Assembly (NCBI GenBank): GCA_907165275.2
Contig: OU015657.1
Location: forward strand, 10,873,001-10,937,000
Reading direction: 5' to 3'
Source of the DNA: Zygaena filipendulae
Lineage: Eukaryota; Arthropoda; Insecta; Lepidoptera; Zygaenidae
Length of the DNA stretch: 64,000 nt
Positions 1 to 12,300 of the stretch are shown here, piece by piece; the stretch's first letter is position 1; every line of letters starts with the position of its first letter. The position numbers were made by a program, and so were the translations under genes. Below the pieces are notes generated by a model, which had not been told where the DNA came from, made no database searches, and worked only from the letters and a program-made list of their open reading frames with translations.

Positions 1-1235
1 TTCGCGTTCTGCTAAGCGGAATGCGTTTTAGCCGTAAAACAGCTATACAAAATATCTTTGATAGTCAAGATAGATCTAACGATACTACGATTTTCGATTT
101 TCTACGAAATCCAGTGACATGATTTATCCAAAGAGGCATCGTAGATTATGTAGTCGTTCATGTCTATAAATTTTTCACTAAGGGAGGCCCTTACAAGATA
201 CAGGGTGCTCAACAGGGCAACTACGTTATTTTGCTAGTAAATCGTAAACACACAAGGTATCATACTGATGCAATTAAGCCCTGATCAACTCTTATATTTT
301 ATATTTGGTATTATCTATTACATTATTACAAGGCTTTGTCTCATTCAGTTTATTTAACATATCTTAATGTCACTTACTGGTGTGATGTGTATCTATCTAT
401 CTTGGATAATTAACACTTTGCGAAGATAAGTTTTACTAGGGTAAGCTCAAAGTCCTTTGAATTTATTTTAGTATTGTTTACTGTCTTAAATAGTTTCTCT
501 AAAACATTATCCCTAATATCTATGCCATGATATTCTATAAAGTTGTGGAATATGGTCGAAGATTGCTAAAGCCGATAACTTATTTTGTCATATTTCAAGG
601 ATAGGTACCTAGTTTACTAAATATTGGTTAGGACTCTCTTCGTTCTGTTTGTAATTTATTGAACACCATACTAATACCATACCATTCTTCATGATAAACA
701 AATATTCTTCACCTTAGCGCAATACTCTAACAGAGCTGTAGTCGAAGAAGAATAGCATGGATATTAAAAGGGTGATTATTAGACAGGGGGTCTACTTGGT
801 CCTCCACAATATTCATATTATGGGTAATTGAAGTATACGATATATATTATCAATTTACTGTTAGTTCTTGTCACTATGAGAATATACTTGGATTTATTCT
901 GGAAATTACTGTTATAATGATTGACAAATTAATTGTTTATAAGAGTGTGCCTTCCATTGCCGACTCGGCAAAGTGATACTAACATGATATCTTTTGCATC
1001 AACAGAACATTCTAATACCTTTATCACATTGAGTGAAAACGGAACACTGGGCGATTTTTAAAAAAAAAAACTGAGAGAGTTCAGACTACTCTATTAGGGA
1101 ATCCACTATTATGTAGGTCCTTTTTGGTTTAAGTAATCCTCGTTGTGAATCTAAGTGGTGTACTGAAGTTATACTATATCATTATTAATATTATTACTAT
1201 TTAATCCTTTATTGCACATAAAATGACAATATTTT
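1..1235. other. AT-rich non-coding sequence
   Basis: No open frame of note and no repeat structure that I recognise. The same holds for 1441-1907 and 2713-4060, which contain only short A or T runs and TACCTAC-like simple sequence. Confidence 0.6.
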
Positions 1236-1440
1236 CTTCTTTTTCTTCAATTCTGGCGAAACGCCAACGATAATACTACACTGATCCCTACTCAAACATG
1301 GTTACGGTTAATTATCTACAAAACCACCAGCTCGGAGTACAAAATAGATGAGTTCAAAATACATAGGTGACTGAAATAACGAAGATTAACTCGACACGCG
1401 TTTTTCGGTACCTACCTGCGGCTTTCAATAATCTATACTA
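1236..1440. repeat. GGCGAAACGCC repeat, old single arm
   Basis: A diverged arm of the same family, with CTGGCGAAACGCCAACGATA, AAAATAGATGAGTTCAAAAT and ACACGCGTTTTTCGGTACC. Confidence 0.65.
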
Positions 1441-1907
1441 GTACATGTACGATTATTGTAAGTTTACATTCTAAACCTCGATATTGACGTTTGGTCAATG
1501 CATTAAAACAACGAATGGATATATCATAACCTTTATTGAATGTTAGTCAATCAACGACTACATTGGTGATGACGCCCTATTCAGATCATATGAATTATAA
1601 AGGTTAAGAAACCCTGGTAATATCTCTATTTTATACTTTATTTTAGAGATTTTTTTTTTTCACGGGACTTATTTAGTCTTCTATGTCGTGTTTTAGTGTA
1701 CTTATTCAATTTTAAACTATACCTTTCTTTAGTATTAGGTATTGTATTATTTCTCTGATTTACTAAACCATCGATTCAGTAATCACTATAAAATTACTTT
1801 CCTGCGTTATTAATTTTCTGTTTTACCTACATTTTTGCAGTTAAATAATATTGAAGTGTCTGTTTGTAATCGATCGACACTAATTAGAATCTAATTATTA
1901 TCTAGAT

Positions 1908-2243
1908 TAGAATCTGCGTGTCCGTACATGCTAATCTTCGAAACTAATGAACGGATTAACATGCGGTTTTCGCAGGTAAATCAAGCTTAGCTTGAAGCAA
2001 CATAAAGGCAACACAATAAAAGAGTAGAATCTACGTGTTCGTTCACGCTAACCTTCGAAACTAATGAACGGCTTACCATGCGGTCTTCACGGGTAAATCA
2101 AGCTCAGCTTGAAGCAACATAAAGGCAACACAATAAAAGAGTAGAATCTGCGTGTCCGTTCACGCTAACCTTCGAAACTAATGAACGGATTACCACGCGG
2201 TTTCCGCAGGTAAATCAAGCTTAGCTTGAAGTAACATAAGGGA
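1908..2243. repeat. 117-bp tandem repeat, about 2.9 units
   Basis: Units start at 1908, 2025 and 2142 with TAGAATCTGCGTGT or a close variant. Each contains TTCGAAACTAATGAACGG and the AAGCTTAGCTTGAAG block and ends with CAACACAATAAAAGAG. The units differ by a few substitutions. The ACTAATGAACGG core resembles part of the local Helitron-like repeats, so the array may have grown out of such an element. Confidence 0.93.
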
Positions 2244-2457
2244 TTTAATCCATTTAAATGGGCGTCAAGAAAAGGAATCTTTTTACAAAACGAGTTTCGC
2301 ACAAGTGAAACCGGACACAGTTAGTGTCAAACAGCTTTCTACCAGATGCATGATGTATTATGGTCATTACGTTTTAATAGAAGATGATTTTTAAATCTTT
2401 GTGCTCCGAATAATCTTTGAGGCAGGTACACCGAAGCAAGTTCAAACATTTGTTACA

Positions 2458-2712
2458 GGTGGATAGCTGATGTTATAAGGTAACTTTATGTTACAATTGG
2501 CCCACGATAACCAACACAATTAAGTTATTGATACAAGACGCTTTATCAAGAGTTATAGAATGTTTTTCAATTATGTGTTTACCTTATTACATTGTTCAAA
2601 TACCATCAAAATATTAAACACAAAAGAATTGCTACAAAAAAAATGCTACAATTTTAAGATACAATTTACTCAAACTTTCGCCAGTTTAGGTAACGCACCA
2701 TTGCTTATCTAT
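2458..2712. mobile_element. ATTT-flanked MITE family, old copy
   Basis: Keeps ACAATTAAGTTATTGATACA, TGTGTTTACCTTATTACATTG and CATTGCTTATCTATGG, but both ends have diverged and no target duplication is seen. Confidence 0.7.
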
Positions 2713-4063
2713 GGCCTATACTTATTGTAACTGTTATAATATTTTGTATTCTAATGTAATTATTTTTATAAATTTCAAACTGTATATTCTGATTTGTATT
2801 TTCATTATGGTTTTGACGGACTTCTATTCTAGATTTAGAACCATACACATCAAAACTGTCGTCCCTAAATAAATATATTTTGTAGGGTTTTCCTCAAATT
2901 AACGTGGGTGAAACCGCGGAGTATCTCAAAGCTTTGATGATTTTCTTTTGAATTTACCTAGTTTTGCTTGCTAGTCTCATTTTTTTTTACTGCTATTTTT
3001 GAAAGTCTTGCTACATCTCCTAGGGATAAAACTCAAGCCCCTACTACGGTGTTACAACCCTAGTCACTAAGCGATATTTGCTACTGATTGACTCTTTACT
3101 AAGCTGTTTAGGTAGCTGCACGTTTTCAAAATTTGGCTAGTTTTGAAGTTGAAAGAATTACCAAATTTCTTTTTCTAATTAAGGTTAACCACAGCTAAAG
3201 TTAGATCTCGACTTCAGATAGAAGCAATCCCCTCATACAAGAAACTTAGGAAAGGCACTGTAATAAATTATGAGTGAATACTTCGGTCACAAAATTGATG
3301 TTCTATTTTTTTTTTTATTTGAAGGTAGTCACTAATATTAGTCTTTTATCATAAGAAAAATCATAAGAGATTATTTCTAAAGCACAGGTAGGTACAATAT
3401 TATTACCCACTAGACTGTAAGATTAGATAATTCTTTAATCAAAATAACATTACTGCATCCACAGATTTATACTAAATGATTCAATGAAGCTTTGTCTGTT
3501 TGCATGATTATTAGATACTTCATTCAAATAGTAGGTAGGCATGCTAACTAACTTGATATCAGAGCTGGGAACTATTAACTTGCATAGGAGATCCTATGAG
3601 ACAAAAGAAAAACTATGCAACTCAGCTAACTTTCGTGTTGTTCATGGATCAATTGAACTAATTAATTAATTGGTCCATGGTGTTGTTACACCTTTCGTGA
3701 TAAACATTAGTTACTTTTTTTTTCTTTTTTACACACCTACCTAGGTGGGTAAACTTGCACCATGGCTTTCAGAAAAGGGAAAATTACAACCTTTATATCA
3801 GTAAACACTGCTATGTGGGTAGATATAAATTTTAACTATATAATGTCTGAAACTTATTTTGTATGACAACTAAAAGAAGAAATAAACCAGCCTTTACGTA
3901 TTCTGTAAATACCGTTATATGTATATCAATATATTAAACTATGCATAATGTTGCGTGTTGTATGCTAAACAAAGACTCATCCAGCGTTCACATATTCAGT
4001 AGATACCGCTGTATCTTCTCGCTTTCAGCATTAAACGAAGACACTAGGTAAGTACATACCAGA

Positions 4064-4252
4064 TTGAACTTGGTTTTCTGGTCTTATGTTTCGTCGTCAG
4101 GCCGCACCTTGAGAATATGCACAGGGCAGCACCGTCGCTTACCCGGTCTGCGCCTGGCGCCTGGTGTGATGCACCGGAGCGCCTTAGTCCTGGCCATGGG
4201 TGTTTGGTTTCTTTACCGCACTTCTGAACTGTTAGAAATGATACTCGATTAA
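4064..4252 (+). other. GC-rich open stretch of unknown nature
   Basis: About 120 GC-rich bases (4098-4200) with an open plus frame of 62 codons (62 residues) that resembles no family I know; on the minus strand a CGGGTAAGC could be a donor. It may be an exon, a retroelement scrap or chance. Confidence 0.25.
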
Positions 4253-4464
4253 TACATTAAGCAACTGTTTTATTTACTGTATCACAAAGTAAATGCGCGC
4301 GTGCGTGCCCTCGCGCCAATTCCACAAACGATAATGCCGATCTCACTCACCGTTGACGGCTTCCACCCCAAATACGCGTCACATGACGTTTTATGTCACC
4401 TGTCAAGAGGGATGTGATGTGGCCATCACTCCTCTAGACTTTATACAAAATATGAATCGCTAAC

Positions 4465-4617
4465 ACTATGTCCTTCTGTGTACCCCTGACAACGTGCATG
4501 CCAAATTTCATCCAAATCCGTTCAGCCGTTTTTGCGTGATTGAGTAACAAACATCCAAACATCTAAACACCTGAACATCAAAACATCCACACTTCCATAT
4601 TTATAATATTAGTAGGA
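4465..4617 (-). mobile_element. Helitron-like (Lep1-type) element, 5' part
   Basis: Keeps the TC...TACTAATATTATAAAT 5' end on the minus strand and the ACAACGTGCATGCCAAATTT body; the 3' hairpin end is missing. Tandem CATCTAAACACC-like units lie near the 5' end. Confidence 0.75.
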
Positions 4618-5306
4618 TTAAAACTGTTATATAGCGTGCTAAGTCGTATGCTAAACTTCAATATCTAAAGAAGACGATTTGTACATACTGTGCAATAAAG
4701 AATAAATAAAATAAATAAATAAATAATTAAGACCAAGTTCTCATTTGCTGGCCTCGCGCTGTCTTATAATCCGGCACTGTACCAGGGGTAGAGGATGATT
4801 GAATGTCGACTGACCGTCCAATATTGACTATGGATGGCGCGACGACTGCCCTCGTATCGGATTACATCCAATAACAAACTGAAAGCGAAATGCCAACTAT
4901 CAGCCCAAAGGCATGGACGTAGAACGAAGGTTGTTTTCCCTGATTGCGTATTAAATCCAGCGCGGCGTTTATATTACTAGAACTAGATCCATTTAATTAT
5001 TTGGCGAACATGTCGTTACACTTTTGGAATTTTGAAAATACATACCTACCTAAATTTTTTCGTCCCTTTCTTATTTAATTTTTATAGTACGAATCCCGAG
5101 GTAAACACTTTTATTGCCAAAACCTTTATGTAAATGTTTTAACGTACCTATAAAATAAATAGATTACCTATCCCAGCAAAAGAATCCTATAGAAATTGTC
5201 ATGTATAGTTATTGCAATATCTACTTAGTATTTTTCTATAATATCATATGTGTAAGTATTATGTGTAGTAAATACCTATTATCTAAATGATAAATATAGA
5301 TAAATA

Positions 5307-5565
5307 CTAGCTGTCCCCCGCGAATTCATACGCGGTAATTTCGGAGTTCCCGTGGGAATTCCGGGAAAAAAGTACTCTATGTCCTTCTTTGTACCCTTGA
5401 CAGTAGTTTACGGTGGTTAGCGGTTTCCCGGATAAAAACTATCCTATCTTTTAAGTTGGGCCAAATTACAACATAGTGACCAAATTTTATCATGATCGAT
5501 TCAGTAGTTTAGGAGTCCATCGCGGACAAACAACGTCACTCGTAATTTATATCTATATATTAAGA
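5307..5565 (-). mobile_element. Helitron-like element, CGCGGACAAACAACG subfamily
   Basis: The 3' end CAGCTAG with a CCGCG hairpin lies at 5307 and the 5' TC end at 5565 on the minus strand. The body includes GGAGTCCATCGCGGACAAAC. An A and a T stand at the two edges, as for Helitron insertion between A and T. Confidence 0.78.
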
Positions 5566-5742
5566 TAAGATTGCATCTACCTAAAGCCTTTTTTGTGCTT
5601 CGCTGGGTACCTAAGTTCTCTTGGTGCCGGTCGGCGCGCGGCAGCGATTGTCGTCAAGTCATCGACTCAAGTATGAGGCGCTTCGCTTTGAAAAAATTTA
5701 GTCAGATTTTCAAAATTTTGATTGAAATAGTATTATTAGATA

Positions 5743-5935
5743 CTAGCTGTTCCCCGCGGTTTCACCCGCATTAATTTTGGAGTTCCCGCGGGAATTCCGC
5801 GATAAAAAGTACCGCTGACAACGTGTATGCAAAATTTCGTGATGATCGGTTGAGCCGTTAAGGCGTGAAAGCGTAACAGACAGACAGACAGACAGACAGA
5901 CAGAGTTAGTTTCGCATTTATAATATTAGTAGGGA
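5743..5935 (-). mobile_element. Helitron-like (Lep1-type) element, full copy
   Basis: Minus strand: TC end near 5935, CTAG end at 5746-5743, preceded by the hairpin CGCGG...CCGCGG. A (GACA)n microsatellite, about 7 units at 5878-5904, sits inside near the 5' end. Confidence 0.83.
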
Positions 5936-6695
5936 TTAAACCATAAGTTACAGGAAAACTAAGGGTAAAATTTTAATTCTACGATGTTTTTCTTTCAAGT
6001 TAAACTCCACTTTCCATCTCGACTGCGGGGGACACACAAGAAGAAATCTAACTACTAAAAAAAAAATTTTTTATCAATCCCTACCTACTAATATTATAAA
6101 TCTGAAAGTTACTTTGTCTGTCTGTATCTCTATCTCTCTAAGCATAACAGAATACTTTGTCAGACTCTTCCAACAATTATTGTTATAGGTATTTCAGTCA
6201 ATTTACACAAAACCTTGACAAATTATACCCATACCTAAGCCTTCCTCATTAATCACTCTATCTATTGGTGAATACCGCATGAAAATCCGGGTCAGTATAT
6301 AGTTTTTGAGTTTATCGCGAACAGACAGACGCGGCGGGGGACTTTGTTTTATAATTTTATGTATGGATGTAAGGATTATACCAGCGCCGCGCGCCGTCTC
6401 GATGTAATGACGTTGGTGTTTTAACTAGCGCTCGACTTGTGTGCGCCCCTTATGGGTGCGTCTTATGAGGCGCCCGGGTGCACCCGCACCCCTTGAACCC
6501 CCGGGTAAAGATGGCCCTGGATTATACGAAGATAAATTTGACTATTCGAAGAGAGAGATCTCGAAATATTGGACGATAATAATTTCTTGTAACTCTTTGT
6601 TTGATATTACGTATTTTTTAATTTATCGAAACAAATAAATAGATTAATGCTTTAAGAGATTAGATAAACGGAACCTTGGAGCCTACCATCAACTA

Positions 6696-7025
6696 CAGTG
6701 GACCCCCGCCAAGTAATCCGGCGCCTGTCTAATTAGGCGCCCCCTGTAATCCGACATGCCTATAACTGTTAGGTAAATGTAGGAACCAATGATTTAATCA
6801 TTGGTATAGGAATTAGTAGGTAGGTAAAAACACAAACAAATCCTTAGACAAATCTGTTTTTTTATATATCAAAGACAAATCTTTACTAATTTAAGTAAGT
6901 AGTGGCAGTTAAGATAGAATCTTATGTATTTTGATCTGTAATTTGTCGGATTACAATTTACAAGGTACTCTGCAGTACTCTGTACTGCCGTGCAAAACGT
7001 TTTTCGGATTACCGGGGGTCCACTG
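6696..7025. mobile_element. pogo-like Tc1/mariner MITE, 330 bp
   Basis: Terminal inverted repeats CAGTGGACCCCCG...CGGGGGTCCACTG, flanked by TA at 6694-6695 and 7026-7027, the target duplication of the Tc1/mariner superfamily. CAGTGGA-type ends with a following TAATCCG block are typical of the pogo branch. No transposase is present. Confidence 0.85.
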
Positions 7026-7256
7026 TATAAGCAATATTATTTTAAGCTTAGATAAATCGATTTTCTTTTAGAAATTAAGGTTGAAATAAGGTTTAAATAA
7101 CACAATATTTGTGTTTATTTTTCACATTTATTTATTTAATTATTTAATTCTTAAAATAATATTCCAATACTTAAAGAAAAGGAAAATACAAATGGCGAAA
7201 ATGCATTTTGGTTTATTTATAATCTACATAATTATGTATGTGTTAATATACATATA

Positions 7257-8176
7257 GTATTAATAGCTGTTTCAACCGCGTGAGTTTCGGAATTCCCGCA
7301 GGAACTCCAAAGTTTTGTCCAAAAAATAAGTACCTATTAAAAATTTCGGAGAAGCCACCCTTATCACCTAGGGGTATAAAAAATTGCCTACGACCTTTTC
7401 TCAGACCTATCAAATATTCACAAAAAACTTCATAAAAATCGGTCAAGGCGTTTTGGTGGAGTTCGGTAACAAACACTGTGACACGAGATTTTTATATTAC
7501 ATAGGTATACACGTAGGTACATATACAATAGATATATAGATATTATAATGTCTGGTACCCAAGGTACAAGACAAGTTCTGCTTAGTTTGAACTTTAGGAC
7601 AAGGTGCGTTGTGTTAGTAATGTTCAGGAATTTATATTATTTAGGTAATAGGTATGTTTGCCATATAAGCAGCCCGACCTCGTGCTATTACGAATAAGCA
7701 TCTTATTGTACGATGTTCTTGTGAATAAGTTAATTTGAATTCGAAGCACAAGATTTGCATCAAGATTAATTTTTTAAAAGAATTAACATCTACAGCTGTT
7801 CCCCGCGTTTTTGCTCGCAGAAATTTCGGAGATTCCGCAGGGATTCCGGGGTGCAAAGTACTATATATCCTTTTCTGCACCCCTGACAACGTGTAGGTAT
7901 GCAAAATTCTCTTCTACATACTTTTCTGTTTAAGGTATGTTGTAATTCTCCTCAATGTGTTGTGTCAAATAAAGTTCTTTCAATTCAATTCAATCCCAAA
8001 ATTTCAAGGGATTTCACTGGAGTTAATTTCGGAGTTTCCGCGGGAATTCCAGGAGAAAAAGTACCCTATGTACTCTGTTCCTCTGAAAACTTGTAAGCAT
8101 AATGATCGGTTGAGTTGTTAAGATGTGAAAGCGTAACAGACAGAGAGACATATACTTTATGCATTTATAATAGGTA
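7257..8176 (-). repeat. Three worn Helitron-like pieces
   Basis: Pieces at about 7257-7475, 7795-7925 and 8018-8176 keep parts of GGAGTTCCCGCGGGAATTCC, CCCTGACAACGTG and GTGAAAGCGTAACAGACA in the minus orientation. The ends are mostly lost. Between the second and third lies a 60-bp CAATTCAATTCAATCCC / CAACACATTG dispersed repeat. Confidence 0.7.
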
Positions 8177-8395
8177 GTATATATAATAATAATAATAATC
8201 CACATCACAACACACAAATCTACTTGATCCCACAGTAAGCTATTATTATTAGCTTGTGTCGTGGAAACCAAGCAAACGTGGTATATACTACATAGAATTA
8301 CATATATTTTGTACACAACCAGACTGGAAAGTAGAACCCTGTGTTCATCATACAAAGTGCACCGCCACCGGGAATCGAACCCGGAACCGCTTGAT
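8170..8395 (-). mobile_element. tRNA-derived SINE remnant
   Basis: On the minus strand the right end reads GGGTTCGATTCCCGG, a near-perfect RNA polymerase III B box, followed by a body and then an ATT-repeat tail near 8174-8200. The 5' tRNA head with the A box is short or lost. The structure head, body and simple-repeat tail is that of a SINE. Confidence 0.7.
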
Positions 8396-8966
8396 TATAT
8401 ATACAGTATAGGAATTTATTTAGTAGATAATTTTATTTATTTCGCTTAAACAGTTTTCTTGAGGTTTGTGTACCGTATCTTGGATTGACGACATCCGGTT
8501 AGCATTCGATATCCGGCCAATCCAGACGCCATTGAAATTCAGACTTTCCGGCGGAAACACGGCGAAGGATGGTGTAAAAGTATTTCATGATTATCATTTG
8601 TTATTTTCTTGAAAGTTGTTCTATTTTAGCACAAACATATTATCTAGTTTACTTTGACCACAAACAATGTATTAACTAAGTATATACATAGGTATCTATA
8701 ATATGTACTATATTCTGACCAACGATCCAATTATTGTAGGATTTTATGTGTATAATAAATATTCCACTCCATGTAGTAATTCTATAACGTAATACTTGGT
8801 TCTTGATCGCCAGAAAATAAAAATTATAATTTATTATTTCCAGCTATATTAAGGTGGATCCTTAATGGGCAATTTTTTATACGTATTTCAGTAGATATTT
8901 TCTCGCTTTGTTGTTGCTTTTTCGGTATCATATCTTAATTATGCTAATACATATTTATATTTTCTA

Positions 8967-9189
8967 CTAGTTGTGCCCCGCGGTTTCACCCGCGTTAATC
9001 TCAGAGGTCCCGCGGGAATTCCGGCATAAAAAGTATCCTATGTGTTAATCTGATGTATAAGCGATATTGTTGTAAAGTTTCATTTAAATCCATTCAATAG
9101 TTTTTACGTGAAAGAGTAACAAACATCCATCCATCCATCCATACATTCTTACAAACTTTCGCATTTATAAATATATAGGATTAGTAGGA
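8967..9189 (-). mobile_element. Helitron-like (Lep1-type) element, full copy
   Basis: CTAG at 8970-8967, hairpin GCGGTTTCACCCGC, TC end at 9189, and an internal (CATC)n run at 9124-9141. A further worn piece follows at about 9226-9330. Confidence 0.8.
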
Positions 9190-9399
9190 TATTGCGAATA
9201 CAATTTAACTGTAAAAAAAATAAAAAAATTAGTCGATCCGTCACGGTTTTAATCCCGCTAATTTTGGAGTTCCCCTGGGAATTACGGGATAAAAGTAGAT
9301 ACCTACTCTATGTCACTCGGTACCTAACACTGTAGTTCAAACACTATAAGATAGTACAAAAAAAAACTTATTTTCAATTTTATTTGTGCCTACTGGCGA

Positions 9400-12300
9400 A
9401 ATCAGAAAAGATTTAGTATACAACGTGTTAATGAATTAACTGAACACTAGAAAGTAGCTCAGAATCAACTAGCGAATCGATCGCACTATGTTTTAACATA
9501 GGTTATATTTTTTCATTTTTACTAGCCCATGTCTAAATTATTTATAATACAATATTTGGCGCGTACGGCGCCCGCAGCAAAAAAAATCGAACCGGTAGGC
9601 GCAGGCGTAGCGCTTGGAATTTCGTAGATAGGTCATCTCCAAACTAATGTTGAATAACTTTTAAAATATTAATTTTTTCGACATAAAATATATTTTAATC
9701 ATATTATTGTTTATTTTTTTAAATGGGGTGTATCAGGTTTTCAGTTAATTTATTAACACGTTGTACCTAAGTATTCTATTAATAAGGTTTTATCATTTCT
9801 TTACTTATACTGTAATATAATAAAGAGAAAAATAGGTAGATTTTCTTTGTTTTTTCATTTGTTTGTAATGGATAAACTTAAAAACTACTTGACCAATTTT
9901 GAAAATTCTTTCACTTAAATATCCTGTAGTTTTGAGTGAATCATCATAGGGTATAGGTACCTACTTTTACAACTTTTCATCTCGGAATTCTCATAGGAAC
10001 CGTGAGGGATCGACTAGTAGTAAAAAAAACCGCCATAGAGTGTAACAAAATATTTAATGGAATTCGTATGACGATCCATCTTAAGTGTTATGTTGCTTTT
10101 CCCTTGCGCAAATCTGTAATAAATTATTTATAACTCATTTACATAAGACGGTGTGTGTGTTGTTGTAAAGACCTGATTTTGTACACCCATACTGAAGGTA
10201 CAAAGCGAGTGTGTATTGTAATACATACAGGTGTAAGGCTCGACGCAGACTTAGCGAAATTACTAAACTTTTCAAATTTTATATGGTAAACTTATTTTAC
10301 GGTATGACTAGGCGTCACCTAGTCGTCATTTAATGTTAAGTGATGTTGTGGTGAGATTGTAGACACATCTCCTGGAATGGGAACCACAAACCTAACTTAT
10401 AAATTAGAGCTCAATTATTTTTGAATTCATTTTAATCTTATTTTCAAACAAGCTGTTCTCTGCGGTTTTACTCGCGTTAATTTCGGAGTTCCCGCGGGAA
10501 TTCCGGGATAAAAGTACCTACCCTATGTTCTTCTCTGTACCCCTGAAAACGAGCATGCAAAATTTCATGATGATCAGTTGAGCCGTTAAGGCGTGAAAGC
10601 GTAACAAGCAAACAAACTCATTCTCGCATTTATAATAATATTAGTAAGGATTAGCATCAAGCATGAAATTGGTATGCTCGCTCAATAAATAGACAATAAA
10701 TATAAAAATACACAATCTTTTGTAAAAAAATAAGATATTGAAGTATTTTCCTGTTTTTATATCTGATTTCACGGATGATTGTATAACTGCGGGTTAAATC
10801 TGTTTTATTCCCTTCTATAACTGTAGCTACTGTTTCTCTTGGGTTTCGACGCCAATTGTCATTTATATAATCATGCACGTATAGGAACCATGCCATGCGC
10901 CAGCTTTCATTGCGTCAGCTCCAGAAGTTATGAATTTACGCACGATATAAATCTGTCAAGTTCTTCTTTTTTATGCTATATTTATATGGAGGCTTAAAAT
11001 CAGGACGCAATTTTACCACGGATTTTTCATTATTTTTATGTTGTAGCAAGTAGCAATATCAAAAGTGTTTTGACGTTAGGCATGCGTTGACGCTAATGTC
11101 ACATTGTCACAGTACGCATTCGACCTCAGAGTGTGCTCGTTGATTTTACAAGCTCCACAACACTACAATTGCCTGTATTGTCGTGTGAATTGAGCAATTT
11201 ATATTTTTCTATGCGTGCATAAACTAACTTGAATGCACATACCAGTGATAAATATAACACAGAGCAACCGCGGGCAACAGTATGTATGTTATCTACTTAA
11301 TGTATTAATATTTCTTTTGGTAATAATATTAAACTAAAAGCTTTTAAAAAGAGGAAAAGCTTGTTTTAATAGTTTTAGTTCGTTTTAGCGGATAATACCT
11401 GGATGTATCGATGAATCGATGTAGTTATAAAATTCTTACAATGAGGAAGCTTATTCCTAAATAATTAAGTAAGAATACGTTTTTTCTGGGAGAAAGGAGT
11501 TTTCGAGTGAGTTCTGAATGACTGTTCCCTGCGATTCCATCCATTACGTATATACAAAGAGTAGGTAATTTATTAGGATGGGAATGGGCACATGGCATTT
11601 CTCAATAAAGGTTCACAGAGTAAATTCTAAAATTGATGTCAGGTGAAATTTCCTATGAAAACATTTTTACGTAATAATCGCGTAACAAATATACAAAAAA
11701 AACAACATACAGTCGAATTGAGAACCTCTTCCTGTTTTGGAAGTCGGTTAAAAATGAATTTCAGTTACTAATACCTAACGCTTTCTTTGTAAATTGATTA
11801 GAAATTTGTTTTCAAAACAAAGCTACGTGAGTGAGTTTCGGTAGGAAGACATTGAACTCTAAATACCCGATTAAATTACCAAGAACCCGTTAAAACTAAA
11901 TAAACAATGTAATTAAATTATGGTGTGCAACTTACATGTTTATAGGCACAATTGGAAATACAAACCGTTGATTTGTTTGCCTACCGATACTTATGTGCGT
12001 TCTGACGTTCGTTGTACGATGTCAAAGTATCGAATTTGCTTAACAAAAAAAAAAAAACCATCTAGAACCAAAAGTTCTAAAATCCTTAATCTAGATACAA
12101 AACCTGCATATTGGTGATCCAAATAAAAATGAGTAAACTCTACATACGGTATATTAATAGACTTACTTATCTAAGAACTAAGGCTTGTAGGGTAACCACA
12201 AACCTAGACTTACCTAAGTACTAGAGATTATTAATTGTGTTGTTGACACCGAAGGCATTGTGGGTGTTTCAGTGATTTATAGTACCACCGTTGTCTGGCC

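Noticed and set aside
5878..5905. Direct repeats (GACA)n as CRISPR-like array
   Set aside because: Simple microsatellite inside a Helitron-like element; eukaryotic genome.
8355..8395. tRNA gene suggested by the B-box-like sequence
   Set aside because: No cloverleaf can be drawn; the head is followed by a SINE body and simple-repeat tail.
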